Shown here piece after piece: positions 25,331-34,084 of a DNA stretch of 40,028 nucleotides. The stretch covers positions 1 to 40,028 of the forward strand of contig JAUNCL010000020.1 in NCBI GenBank assembly GCA_030535235.1, read 5' to 3'. The stretch is from Bacillota bacterium. Lineage in GTDB: Bacteria > Bacillota > Clostridia > Oscillospirales > Oscillospiraceae. The notes under the pieces are model-generated. The model searched no databases. It saw only the letters and a list, made by a program, of their open reading frames with translations, and had not been told where the DNA came from. Position numbers and translations under genes: made by a program. Every line of letters starts with the position of its first letter. Position 1 is the first letter of the stretch.

Positions 25331-25357
25331 AAAAAATCCAGGCCCGTGAGCCTGGAT
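25331..25357 (-). terminator. Terminator upstream of the MBOAT gene
   Basis: Arms ATCCAGGC (25336-25343) and GCCTGGAT (25350-25357) with a 6-nt loop are followed on the minus strand by TTTTTT. It follows the MATE gene, but also lies downstream of a promoter-like sequence at 25399-25427, so it could act as an attenuator for the MBOAT/DHHW pair. Confidence 0.85.
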
Positions 25358-25398
25358 CGCCGCGTGGTCTTGTTCGCGCCCTTCTCTCTCGTACGCTT

Positions 25399-25427
25399 AT
25401 CTTACTCCCCTTTTCTTCACAATTCAA
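25399..25427 (-). promoter_or_regulatory. Candidate promoter for the MBOAT/DHHW pair
   Basis: Minus strand TTGAAT (25427-25422), 17-base spacer, TAAGAT (25404-25399). Its transcript would pass through the hairpin at 25331-25357 before reaching the MBOAT start at 25296. Confidence 0.45.
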
Positions 25428-25440
25428 CAAAATTCGACAT

Positions 25441-26802
25441 TTATTTTGACAAAAACCGAGGGCATCCTCGATCGCCCTTGGTTCTCCCTCTGAGAGAGCC
25501 AAGGGCGATCCCCACCATGTCGGCCAGAAACCAGCCGATGGGGATGGCCATCCAGATGCCTGTGACCCCCAGGGCGGGGAGGGCCGACAGAGCGTAGGCC
25601 AGGACCACCCGGGTCCCCAGGGAGCAAAAAGTGAGCACCAGGGAGACCGCCGGACGGTTCACCGCCCGGAAGTAGCCGTACAGCAGGAACAGGATGCCGA
25701 TGCCCAGGTAGAAGGCCCCCTCGATACGCAGGTAACCGGTCCCGATGGCGATGACCTGGGCAGCCTCCGCACCCACGAAGAAGGCCAGCAGTCCGGGGGC
25801 CGCCAGGCAGACCACCCCGCCGATGACCAGGCAGAAGGCCACCACCCACAGGGCCGCCGCCCGGGTCCCCGCCCGGATGCGGTCCTTTTTTCCGGCCCCG
25901 TAGTTCTGGGCCACAAAGGTGGCAAAGGCGTTGCCGAAGTCCTGGACGGGCATGTAGGCCAGGGTATCGATCTTCACCGCCACGGCGAAAGCCGCCATCA
26001 CCGCCGTGCCGAAGCTGTTGACCAACCCCTGGACCAGCAGGATGCCGAAATTCATCACCGACTGCTGGAGACTGGTGAAAAAGGACAGGCTGCACACGTT
26101 CCCCAGGGAGCGGCGGTCCCAGACCATGTCCTCCCGCTTCACCCGGAGCTGGGGGTACTTTCCCCAGGCCCAGGCCGCCAGCCCCAGGCCGGAAACATAC
26201 TGGGCGATCACCGTGGCCAGAGCCGCCCCCTTGACCCCCATGCCCAGGGGGACCACGAAGAGGAGGTCCAGCCCGATATTCAGGGTCACCGACACCCCCA
26301 GAAAGGCCAGGGGGGGCACGGAATCCCCCACCTCCCGCAGGAGGTTGGCAAAGAAGTTATAGAGAAAGGTGGCGGCGATGCCCCCAAAGATCCACAGCAG
26401 GTATTCCCGGGTCAGAGCCGCAATCTCCGCCGGGATGCGGAGGAGCCGGAGAAAGCCCTCCAGGCAGCCATAGGCCCCCAGGTTCAGGGCCAGGGTCAGC
26501 CCGCCGATGAGGAGGAAGGCCTGAAAGATCCCCTGGCGCAGCCGGGCCAGATCTCCCCGGCCGAACTGGATGGAGAAATAGGCCGAGCTGCCCATACACA
26601 GCCCCAGGAGGATGGAGGTCAGGAAGGTCAGCAGAGTGTAGGAGGACCCCACCGCCCCCAGGGCCCCTTCCCCCAGAAACCGGCCTACGATCCAGGTGTC
26701 GGTCAGGTTGTAGACCTGCTGGAGCAGGTTCCCGCAGATGAGGGGCAATGCAAAGAGCAGCATCCCCTTGGGGATGCTGCCCTGGGTCAGGTCCCTGGTC
26801 AC
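25441..26802 (-). CDS. MATE-family efflux transporter
   Basis: A 453-residue polytopic membrane protein with the two-half, 12-segment layout of the MATE (DinF/NorM-like) family. The N-terminus reads MTRDLTQGSIPKGMLLFALPLICGN-like, with QQVYNLTDTWIVGRFLGEGALGAVG in the first half and MPVQDFGNAFATFVAQNYGAGKKDR in the second, both strong MATE signatures. These transporters export cationic or other compounds using Na+ or H+ gradients. The start overlaps the upstream U32-like gene by 4 bases (ATGA), so the two are co-translated; substrate is unknown. Confidence 0.9.
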   Translation of the reverse strand: MTRDLTQGSIPKGMLLFALPLICGNLLQQVYNLTDTWIVGRFLGEGALGAVGSSYTLLTFLTSILLGLCMGSSAYFSIQFGRGDLARLRQGIFQAFLLIGGLTLALNLGAYGCLEGFLRLLRIPAEIAALTREYLLWIFGGIAATFLYNFFANLLREVGDSVPPLAFLGVSVTLNIGLDLLFVVPLGMGVKGAALATVIAQYVSGLGLAAWAWGKYPQLRVKREDMVWDRRSLGNVCSLSFFTSLQQSVMNFGILLVQGLVNSFGTAVMAAFAVAVKIDTLAYMPVQDFGNAFATFVAQNYGAGKKDRIRAGTRAAALWVVAFCLVIGGVVCLAAPGLLAFFVGAEAAQVIAIGTGYLRIEGAFYLGIGILFLLYGYFRAVNRPAVSLVLTFCSLGTRVVLAYALSALPALGVTGIWMAIPIGWFLADMVGIALGSLRGRTKGDRGCPRFLSK

Positions 26803-27770
26803 GATCTTCCCTTGCGCCGCTTGGCCTTTTCCCGCTCGTACTCCCGGATGGAGAAGCAGAAGGCGGGGTAGAAAGCCGGGAAGGCCACCTCATTTTCCAG
26901 GGTATAGCGGAGGAAATCGAAGAAGAACACATAGGGGATGTCCAGCCGGCCCTGGAGCTTGAACAGCCGGAAGCCCAGCCCGGCCAGCTCCGCCGCCTCC
27001 CCGGCGGTCATGGAGTTGTTGCGGCCCTTGGTGGTTTGCTGCTTGAAATCGGGGACAAAGGGGCAGCGGTCCAGGAAGCCGGTGAAGGAGCCGGAGCCGT
27101 CCAGAATGGCCGACTGGTCCTTGGTGTTGGCCAGAAAATGATCCTTCCGCTGGGGGCACTGGTAGACGCACCGTTCGTTGAGCATGATCTCGGCCCGCTC
27201 CTTGGGGAGCTTGCTTAACAGGTCCAGGTCGTAGTTGTCGTCGGGGTGGATCACATAGTGGCTGTAGCCCCGGGCCAGTTCCTCATAGTAGGCCGGGTCC
27301 CGGTTCTCCTGAAAAGCCGTCATAATCACTGAGGCGTGAAGCTCAATATTGGGATAGTTCTTCCGGATGTGGTCTCTCAGGAGGGGATGGGACACGATGA
27401 CCCCCGTCCCCAGCCTGTCCGCCATGGCCAGAAGCTCGTTGCCCCGGGGGTCCTCCAGGTCCTTCTCCTCCATGGCGGGGATAGAAAAGGTCAAGAGAGG
27501 GGTGATCCCCCGGTCCAGGGCCCCTTGCAGCTGGGCCTCCATGTCCGCCGGGGTGTAGCCGTGGTCCACCATCACCGGTCGGCCGCAGTTCCACCGGGCC
27601 TGAGGGGATCCGTAGATATATTTCACGGGAATTTCATAATCAAACTTGGCCTTCACCTGATCCAGGCACTGGTAGACCAGGTCGGCATAGAGAAACAGCC
27701 CCGGCACACTGTAGGACACGCCGGGCAGCAGGGCAGCGGCGTCTCCCTGGGGCAGGAGGGGTTGGTACAT
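26799..27770 (-). CDS. U32-peptidase-like TIM-barrel protein, function unknown
   Basis: A 323-residue soluble protein with no signal peptide. I recognise only distant features of the U32 peptidase/hydroxylase group: a central HASVIMTAF...HYVIHPDDN alternation, then ERCVYQCPQRKDHF (Cys201, Cys205), Cys236, and a late GFRLFKLQGR resembling the KIEGRM motif of U32 proteins. Such cysteines bind an iron-sulfur cluster in some relatives, so this could be a cluster-binding enzyme, but the assignment is weak. ATG 27770 fits the AGAAGGA site better than the ATG two codons upstream (27776). It is the first gene of an operon with a MATE exporter, behind a perfect promoter. Confidence 0.6.
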   Translation of the reverse strand: MYQPLLPQGDAAALLPGVSYSVPGLFLYADLVYQCLDQVKAKFDYEIPVKYIYGSPQARWNCGRPVMVDHGYTPADMEAQLQGALDRGITPLLTFSIPAMEEKDLEDPRGNELLAMADRLGTGVIVSHPLLRDHIRKNYPNIELHASVIMTAFQENRDPAYYEELARGYSHYVIHPDDNYDLDLLSKLPKERAEIMLNERCVYQCPQRKDHFLANTKDQSAILDGSGSFTGFLDRCPFVPDFKQQTTKGRNNSMTAGEAAELAGLGFRLFKLQGRLDIPYVFFFDFLRYTLENEVAFPAFYPAFCFSIREYEREKAKRRKGRS

Positions 27771-27811
27771 GGTCATTTCCTTCTTTCCATGGTTTTTCTT
27801 TATGATACGTT

Positions 27812-27840
27812 ATTATATATTCTCCGCCGGAGCCTGTCAA
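27812..27840 (-). promoter_or_regulatory. Promoter of the U32-like/MATE operon (perfect consensus)
   Basis: Minus strand TTGACA (27840-27835), 17-base spacer, TATAAT (27817-27812). It lies about 42 bases before the U32-like start. Confidence 0.85.
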
Positions 27841-27854
27841 CGATGGTGGAAAGC

Positions 27855-27887
27855 AAAGAAGGACACGACCGGGTCGTGTCCTTCTTT
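27855..27887 (-). terminator. Terminator of tRNA-Val
   Basis: Near-perfect 16-bp arms (27855-27870 and 27872-27887; the inner pairs open to form the loop) directly follow the tRNA. The stem is almost the same sequence as the hairpin at 38475-38512, which also follows a tRNA 3' end. Confidence 0.85.
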
Positions 27888-27888
27888 T

Positions 27889-27965
27889 TGGTGGACGATA
27901 CAGGACTTGAACCTGTGACCTCCCGCACGTCAAGCGGATGCTCATACCAGCTGAGCTAATCGTCC
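27889..27965 (-). tRNA. tRNA-Val (anticodon GAC)
   Basis: A complete 77-nt cloverleaf on the minus strand including an encoded CCA end. The 7-bp acceptor stem pairs GGACGAT with ATCGTCC; the D arm is GCTC...GAGC, the anticodon loop TTGACGT (GAC), and the T arm ACAGG-TTCAAGT-CCTGT. A promoter lies 34 bases upstream and a terminator directly downstream, so it is a single-tRNA unit. Confidence 0.95.
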
Positions 27966-27998
27966 GTGTTTGGTTGTCATCCCTTGCGGAACTTCTTG

Positions 27999-28027
27999 AT
28001 AATAGCACGGACGGGCCCATTTGTCAA
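27999..28027 (-). promoter_or_regulatory. tRNA-Val promoter
   Basis: Minus strand TTGACA (28027-28022), 17-base spacer, TATTAT (28004-27999), 34 bases before the tRNA 5' end. Confidence 0.8.
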
Positions 28028-28067
28028 CGGTAATTTTGCGGAACCTGAGAAAAATCTCCCTTGGCTC

Positions 28068-28095
28068 TTGACATTTCCTATCACTTGGGTATAGT
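28068..28095 (+). promoter_or_regulatory. Promoter of the B12-controlled cluster
   Basis: TTGACA (28068-28073), 16-base spacer, TATAGT (28090-28095). Transcription would start near 28102, giving a leader of about 440 nt that contains the cobalamin riboswitch and a terminator. Confidence 0.7.
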
Positions 28096-28181
28096 AATGA
28101 TAGGCGGCCCACTATATCCGCCCGACAACCCTATATTGCTCCGGCTTTTGTGGCAAATGCGCGACCCCGTCCAGACGGGTG

Positions 28182-28400
28182 GGACACGCATTCTTGTTCG
28201 CTGAACAAGGGAACCAGGTGAGAATCCTGGACACGGCGGAAGGGTTTTCCGCTGTGCTGTAAGCATGGAGCGCCGTCTTTTTCCGCGAAAGCGGGTCACT
28301 GGCAGCAGCTGGGAAGGCGAAGGCGGCGCGGTGAGGGGATCTCCTCGGGACATGTCAGTCAGAAGACCTACAAAAGGGCAGCCCCGTCTCCACAGGCGGG
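28182..28400 (+). ncRNA. Cobalamin (B12) riboswitch
   Basis: Conserved pieces appear in order: GGGAACCAGGTGAGAATCC (28208 on), GCTGTAAGC (about 28256), a CACTGG segment followed by CTGGGAAGGC (28298-28319), and the B12-box region AGTCAGAAGACCTA (28357-28370). A paired segment (CCCGTCTCCACAGGCGGG) follows. Outer limits are approximate. These RNAs bind adenosyl- or related cobalamins and usually switch off B12 uptake genes when B12 is plentiful. Here the switch controls the SLH/DUF4430/ECF genes downstream. Confidence 0.95.
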
Positions 28401-28430
28401 TGTTTGCCATACCTTATTTTTGTGAGAGAC

Positions 28431-28471
28431 AAAAGCGGATGCGATGCTGCATCTGCTTTTTTCGCTTTTTT
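28431..28471 (+). terminator. B12 riboswitch terminator
   Basis: Arms 28431-28442 (AAAAGCGGATGC) and 28449-28460 (GCATCTGCTTTT) are followed by TTCGCTTTTTT. It lies between the riboswitch and the first gene (start 28545), the expected position for transcriptional OFF control. Confidence 0.88.
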
Positions 28472-28544
28472 ATGAAAGCCGGCTTACCCTGTTCTCCGTC
28501 TTCGGGCGTTTTGGATAGAGAGAATTTAAGTAAGGAGGCTTTTT

Positions 28545-31500
28545 ATGAAAAAGAGAATTTTGTCTCTGGTCATGGCCCTGGTGCTGGCAGTGGGATTGCT
28601 GCCGGTGGGGGCGATGGCGGGGGATACTGTAACAGTCACTGTTACTATGGATACCCAAAGTGTGGCAGAAACTGTCACGAACTATGGTCTGACGGCGCTT
28701 CCCGCCTCAACTCAGGTCACTGTCCCAGCGGACAGTACCATTGCCGCCGTCATGACCCAGTGGGCACTGGATCAAAGTATAACGGTATCCGGCGCAGACG
28801 ACGGCTATATTACAGCAATCGGTGATTTTGGCGACTACGCCTCTAAACAGTTTGATGCCCTGTGCGCAAATGCCGGATTGAAATCAAAACCGATTGATTT
28901 CCAATATGCCGGATGGACGTATAGGTTGAACGGTCAGTACGGAAATGGAATCGCCATTGACAAGGTCAGTCAAGGAGATACGATCGCGTTCCGTTACGGA
29001 GTCTATATGACCAGCATGACCAGCGGTACCTGGGTACAGGTAGACCATGAATTCCTCGATGCCTATAACGCCGTGGAAACATTGATTGGCCAAGCAAACG
29101 CAGCAGATGAACAAAACTATACCGCAGAACAATGGGCAGCCCTTCGGGCAGCAAAGTCCTCTGCGGAAAATCTGAAAGCAGAGATTGACACGGAAGCCTC
29201 AGGCATGTGGTTTAACTATTTTGCTAATAAAACTACCACACTTTGGGGACCATATTCTCCCACAGACAATCTGCAAAAAGCACAGCAAGCGCTGGAAAAC
29301 GCCATAAACAAAATAGTCTCTCCCTCCAGCATTACGTTTGAGAAAAACAATATTACTTTGTCTCTTGGGAACACATATACCATCCAACCTACCGTCGATC
29401 CCGATGGAACATCTCAGGAGGTGACCTACGAAGCTTTCTTAGGTGATACCTGCTTTTCTGTTTCCGACACGGGTATTATTACTCCCACCAAGACGAGCTC
29501 TCTTTGTTGGATCAAGGTTACAAGCAAAATCGACTCCAACGTATTTGAATATTTTAAATTCAAAATTATTTCCAACGCTGAAATGGTAACAACGGCCAAG
29601 GATCAACTCACCTGGGATCTCATCAAGGGACTAAACACAAGTCCTTCCTCTGTGACCTCCCCCCTGTCGCTCCCCTCGCAGATCACCTTGACCGACAACC
29701 TCGGCACCGTCTCTATCGTCTGGTCTAGCAGCACCCCCAACGTAATCGCCAACGACGGCACGATCACCCGCCCGGCAGAGAGCACCCAAGTCACCCTTAC
29801 CGCCACCCTTACTGCCGGGACAGAGACCGATGCCATATCGATTCCTGTCACTGTGACACCTCCCAGCTCCGCCGACGCAGACGCTTCCAAGATAGCCGCC
29901 CTTATGGATGGCATTGCATCCGGCTACACAGATACCTATAATAACTCCAAAGTCATCATCGACATGGCAGCCTATGAAGACTTCAAGCCGACCACTACGC
30001 ACAAACTCTCGGCGGACGCAAAGCAGAAGTATGTCAACTTTGTGGCCTCCTCTGTCACCGACAGCAGTGCCGGCGACACCATCTTTGCGCTGTCCATGAT
30101 TAGCTTGCAGGGTCTGGGCTATGACCCACAGCAACTCTATCCCGTTAACAGCAACACAGCCCTCAATATCGTTACCAAGCTGAACGGCGCAACCCACTCT
30201 GAAAGCGCCTGGAACGCCCCCTATACCCTGGCGGCCTATAACCAGGGCAGCTATGATACGGATTCCTATGAACAGGCCCTGATCACCAAAATCCTGGCCA
30301 AGCAAAAAAGCAACGGCAGCTGGACAGAATGGGGCGACAGCATCCAAACCACCTCCAATATGATCGTGGGGTTGTCCTTCTACCGCGATCAGGAAACTGT
30401 GAAGGCTGCCATCAACAAGGCAGTGACCTATCTCTCCAACCAGCAGAAAGCCAACGGAACTTTTGACGCCTATGGATCCGGCCCGGACACTGACGCCTGC
30501 GCCAATGTTGTCATGGCCCTGGCCACCGTGGGAATCAACCCCGATACGGACCAACGCTTTATCAAAAACGGCAACAGCGCCCTGGATGGCCTTCTTCTCT
30601 TTGCTCTGGAAGATAACAGCGGTTTTGGCTACCAGGACAACATTACCCTGAATCCCTACGCAACAGAAGAGGGCTTCCGCGCCCTCATCGCCGCTGCCCA
30701 GGTGATGTCCACCGGTGAGCCCTACAACATCTACGATTTCAGCGCCAACCCCGTCACTCCCGCCCGGGAGACCAGCAACAGCTCTTCGGACAAGCCCACC
30801 ACGCCTCCCACAGCCCCCGACAACGACATCACCGTCACCGTGACCATCAAGGCGGACACCGGCTACTGGCTACGCTCCAAGTCGGTCACCGTCAGCGAGG
30901 GCTCCACGGTCTGCGACGCCTTCGTCACCGCCCTGGAGGGTACCGGAATCACCCAGGTGGGGGCGGAAACAGGCTATATCCGCTCCATCACCAAAAACGG
31001 CGTCACCCTGGCGGAGTTCACCCAGGGCCCCAACTCCGGCTGGCTCTATAAGGTCAACGGGGAACTGCCCACCGTGGGCGTGACCACCTGCACCTTAAAC
31101 GCCGGGGACTCCGTCGTCCTCTACTACACCGAGGACTGGACCAAAGACCCCAGCGCCGGGGGCAACAGCGGCACAGTCACCCCGGCTCCCTCTACCCCCG
31201 CCTCCTCCCTCACCCCGGAAGTCTCCGCCAACAGCAAGGGTGAGGCCACGGTCAAGGTGGACGCCAACGCCGTCGAGGACAGTCTGGCCCAGGCGGAGAA
31301 GGAGAACGCCTCCGCCCTGGTCATCGCCCCCAAGGTCACCGGCCAGGTCGACACCGTCACCACCCAGCTCCCCCTGTCGGCAGCGGAGACCATCTCCCAG
31401 GACAGCGATCTGGACCTGACCGTCCAGACCGAGGACGCCGCCGTCACCATCCCCAACGAGGCCCTGGGCTCCATCGTCACCCAGTCCTCCGGCAGCCAGA

Positions 31501-32375
31501 CCATCGAGATCGTGGTAAAGACCTGTGACCCGGATACTCTGAAGGATCAGGCGGCGGGGCTGGACCTGGAGAACGCCGCGGCGGTGGAAGTGACCGTTCT
31601 CTCCGGCGGCTCCCCCATCACCACCTTCGGGGGCCAGACCCTCGCCATCGACCTGCCCGTGGACAAAACCGTCTACACCGAGGGGACCCAGTACAAGGTC
31701 CTGGTCCTCAGCGCTGACGGAACGGTGGAAACCCTCACCGGCCAGTGCATCCGCGAACAGGGCCGCCTGGTGGTCCGGGTGTTCACCTCCCACCTGAGCA
31801 CCTTCCTGGTCACCACCCAAACCGTCCTCCCCTTCACCGACGTGGACGGCCACTGGGCCCTGGACGCCATCCGGTTCGTCTACGACCAGGGGCTGATGAC
31901 CGGCACCAAGGAGACCCTCTTCTCCCCCAACAGCCCCCTGAACCGGGCCATGCTGGCCACCATTCTCTACCGGATGGAGGGCTCCCCTGCCGTCACTGGC
32001 GAGAACCCCTACACCGATGTTGCCGCCGGGACCTGGTACACCGACGCGGTGCTCTGGGCCTCGGAGCAGGGCATCGTCAACGGCTACGGCAACGGCAAGT
32101 TTGGTCCCCTGAACAACATCACCCGGGAGCAGCTGGCGGCCATGCTCCTGCGGTATTCCGACTACAAAAAGTATAACACCGACACCCGGAACGACCTGGC
32201 TTCCTACGCCGATGCAGACGACATCAGCGCCTGGGCTCTGGAGGCCCTCCGGTGGGCCAACGCCCAGGGCCTGGTGACGGGCCGCACGGAAACCACCCTG
32301 GTCCCCCAGGGGGACACCACCCGGGCCGAAACGGCCACCATCCTCATGCGCTATCTGGACACCATCGCCGGATAA
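28545..32375 (+). CDS. SLH-anchored surface protein with transcobalamin-like domains (predicted B12 receptor)
   Basis: A 1276-residue exported protein. Domains in order: signal peptide (1-25); first DUF4430-like, transcobalamin C-terminal-type domain (about 26-168, with GWTYRLNGQYG and a QGDTIAFRYG end); helical stretch (170-258); two Ig-like domains (about 259-343 and 344-441, the second with VIANDGTITRP); an alpha/alpha-toroid of the prenyltransferase/terpene-cyclase type (about 442-740, with repeats QKSNGSW and QKANGTF); a Ser/Pro linker; second DUF4430 domain (about 760-865, SGWLYKVNGELP and AGDSVVLYYTEDW); a beta-rich region (about 880-1090); and three SLH repeats (about 1095-1276) for cell-wall attachment. 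Toroid plus DUF4430 is the layout of human intrinsic factor, and the gene is the first behind a B12 riboswitch, hence the predicted role in capturing cobalamin. Ligand binding is not proven. Strong AAGGAGG before the ATG. Confidence 0.85.
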   Translation: MKKRILSLVMALVLAVGLLPVGAMAGDTVTVTVTMDTQSVAETVTNYGLTALPASTQVTVPADSTIAAVMTQWALDQSITVSGADDGYITAIGDFGDYASKQFDALCANAGLKSKPIDFQYAGWTYRLNGQYGNGIAIDKVSQGDTIAFRYGVYMTSMTSGTWVQVDHEFLDAYNAVETLIGQANAADEQNYTAEQWAALRAAKSSAENLKAEIDTEASGMWFNYFANKTTTLWGPYSPTDNLQKAQQALENAINKIVSPSSITFEKNNITLSLGNTYTIQPTVDPDGTSQEVTYEAFLGDTCFSVSDTGIITPTKTSSLCWIKVTSKIDSNVFEYFKFKIISNAEMVTTAKDQLTWDLIKGLNTSPSSVTSPLSLPSQITLTDNLGTVSIVWSSSTPNVIANDGTITRPAESTQVTLTATLTAGTETDAISIPVTVTPPSSADADASKIAALMDGIASGYTDTYNNSKVIIDMAAYEDFKPTTTHKLSADAKQKYVNFVASSVTDSSAGDTIFALSMISLQGLGYDPQQLYPVNSNTALNIVTKLNGATHSESAWNAPYTLAAYNQGSYDTDSYEQALITKILAKQKSNGSWTEWGDSIQTTSNMIVGLSFYRDQETVKAAINKAVTYLSNQQKANGTFDAYGSGPDTDACANVVMALATVGINPDTDQRFIKNGNSALDGLLLFALEDNSGFGYQDNITLNPYATEEGFRALIAAAQVMSTGEPYNIYDFSANPVTPARETSNSSSDKPTTPPTAPDNDITVTVTIKADTGYWLRSKSVTVSEGSTVCDAFVTALEGTGITQVGAETGYIRSITKNGVTLAEFTQGPNSGWLYKVNGELPTVGVTTCTLNAGDSVVLYYTEDWTKDPSAGGNSGTVTPAPSTPASSLTPEVSANSKGEATVKVDANAVEDSLAQAEKENASALVIAPKVTGQVDTVTTQLPLSAAETISQDSDLDLTVQTEDAAVTIPNEALGSIVTQSSGSQTIEIVVKTCDPDTLKDQAAGLDLENAAAVEVTVLSGGSPITTFGGQTLAIDLPVDKTVYTEGTQYKVLVLSADGTVETLTGQCIREQGRLVVRVFTSHLSTFLVTTQTVLPFTDVDGHWALDAIRFVYDQGLMTGTKETLFSPNSPLNRAMLATILYRMEGSPAVTGENPYTDVAAGTWYTDAVLWASEQGIVNGYGNGKFGPLNNITREQLAAMLLRYSDYKKYNTDTRNDLASYADADDISAWALEALRWANAQGLVTGRTETTLVPQGDTTRAETATILMRYLDTIAG

Positions 32376-32453
32376 CCCTCTCTCCCCTGCGGCGGCTCCC
32401 CACCATTGCGTGGAGAGCCGCTGTCGGGCTATCTATGACCAGGAGGAATCCCT

Positions 32454-34067
32454 ATGACACATCGGAAACAACGGGCCCTGCCCCTGCTGCTGGCCCTGTG
32501 CCTGACCCTCAGCCTGACCGTCCAGGCCTCTGCCGCCAAGGCCGACGCTGCCCTCCCCGACACCGCCCGCACCGTCCTCACCACCGTCCAGTCCCCCCAG
32601 GTGGGGTCCATCGGCGGGGAGTGGGCCGTCCTGGGTCTGGCCCGCAGCGGCTATGCCGTCCCGGAGACTTGGTATCAGAGCTACTACGCCGCCGTGGAGG
32701 CCCATGTAAAAGCCTGCCGGGGCGTGCTCCATGAGAAGAAGTACACCGAGTACTCCCGCCTGATACTGGCGCTCTCCGCCATCGGCAAGGACCCCCGGAA
32801 CGTGGCAGGCTATGATCTGACCGCCCCTCTGGGCGATTTTGAAAAAACTGTCTGGCAGGGGGTCAACGGCCCCATCTGGGCCCTCATCGCCCTGGACTGC
32901 CGGAACTACCCCGTGCCGCAAACTCCCCAAGCCAAAACCCAGGCCACCCGGCAGATGTATGTAGACGAGATCCTCTCCCGCCAGCTGGACAACGGTGGGT
33001 GGAGCCTCTCCGGCTCCGCCGCCGACCCGGACCTCACCGCCATGGCCCTCCAGGCCCTGGCCCCCTATCGGACCCAGACCGCCGTGGCCCAGTCGGTGGA
33101 CCGGGGCCTGACCTGCCTGTCCGCCCTCCAGAACCGGGACGGCACCTTCTCCGCCCAAGGGGAGGCCAACGCCGAGAGCACCGCCCAGGTTATCGCCGCC
33201 CTGTGCGCCCTGGACCTCTCCCCGGAGGACCCCCGGTTCATAAAGAACGGCCACACCCTGCTGGACGGCCTGCTCACCTTCCGCCGGTCTGACGGGAGTT
33301 TCCTTCACACCGCCGGCGGGGGCGGCTCCAGCCAGATGGCCACCGAACAGGCCCTGCTGGCCCTGACCGCTCTTGATCGGACGGAGGCCGAGCAGAAGGG
33401 CCTCTATCAGATGACCGATGCCGCCGACCTCACCGGCGGCTCCTCCGCCCAGGGCCTGCCCGGCAAGCACGCCGACGTGACCCCCGTCCCGGTCACCACC
33501 CCCGGCAAGACCTTTTCAGACATCACCGGCCACCCCAACCAGACGGCCATCGGGGCTCTGGCCGCCCGGGGGATCATCAACGGCATGACAGAGACTACCT
33601 TCGCCCCCGACGACACCATGACCCGGGCCCAGTTCGCCGCCATCGTGGTCCGGGGCCTGGGCCTGCCCCAGAAGGCCGGCTCCGCCTTCTCCGACGTGAA
33701 GGCCGTGGACTGGTTCGCCCCCTACGTAGGGACCGCCTGCGCCTACGGCATCGTCAACGGCCGGTCCGCCGCCGTCTTCGACCCCAACGGTACCATCACC
33801 CGCCAGGAGGCCGCCGTGATGGTGGCCCGGGCCGCCAGGCTCTGCGGCCTGGAAACCGACCTGGACGACGACGCCGTCCGGGATATTCTGGCCCAGTTCA
33901 CCGACTACCCCACCGCCGCCGACTGGGCCAAGGAAGGCCTGGCCTTCTGCTACCGCCAGGGCATCCTGGAGGATAGCGCCCTGACCATCCGGCCCACGGC
34001 CCATATTCTCCGGTGCGAGATCGCCCAAATGCTGTACAACCTCCTTGGCAGCGCCCAACTTCTCTGA
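32454..34067 (+). CDS. SLH-anchored alpha/alpha-toroid protein (transcobalamin alpha-domain-like)
   Basis: A 537-residue exported protein: signal peptide (about 1-28, cleavage after ASA), an alpha/alpha-toroid (about 35-330) and three SLH repeats (about 354-537). The toroid shows prenyltransferase/squalene-cyclase-type repeats with QLDNGGW (near 177), QNRDGTF (near 226) and RRSDGSF (near 277), and an N-terminal GGEWAVLGLARSG motif. No DUF4430 domain is attached; that half is supplied by the next gene, 17 bases downstream. The pair could form a two-chain equivalent of intrinsic factor. AGGAGGA precedes the ATG. The 78-bp gap from the previous gene has a GC hairpin (about 32391-32423) without a T run, so transcription probably continues. 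Confidence 0.82.
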   Translation: MTHRKQRALPLLLALCLTLSLTVQASAAKADAALPDTARTVLTTVQSPQVGSIGGEWAVLGLARSGYAVPETWYQSYYAAVEAHVKACRGVLHEKKYTEYSRLILALSAIGKDPRNVAGYDLTAPLGDFEKTVWQGVNGPIWALIALDCRNYPVPQTPQAKTQATRQMYVDEILSRQLDNGGWSLSGSAADPDLTAMALQALAPYRTQTAVAQSVDRGLTCLSALQNRDGTFSAQGEANAESTAQVIAALCALDLSPEDPRFIKNGHTLLDGLLTFRRSDGSFLHTAGGGGSSQMATEQALLALTALDRTEAEQKGLYQMTDAADLTGGSSAQGLPGKHADVTPVPVTTPGKTFSDITGHPNQTAIGALAARGIINGMTETTFAPDDTMTRAQFAAIVVRGLGLPQKAGSAFSDVKAVDWFAPYVGTACAYGIVNGRSAAVFDPNGTITRQEAAVMVARAARLCGLETDLDDDAVRDILAQFTDYPTAADWAKEGLAFCYRQGILEDSALTIRPTAHILRCEIAQMLYNLLGSAQLL

Positions 34068-34084
34068 TAAGATAGGTGATAACC

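Noticed and set aside
32376-32453. The hairpin between the first two SLH genes as a terminator.
   Set aside because: It has no T run, and the next gene has a strong ribosome binding site but no promoter of its own.
28545-34067. Reading the alpha/alpha-toroids as true prenyltransferases or terpene cyclases.
   Set aside because: The proteins are exported and SLH-anchored, I see no DxDD or zinc-site motif, and the pairing with DUF4430 and a B12 riboswitch favours a binding role.
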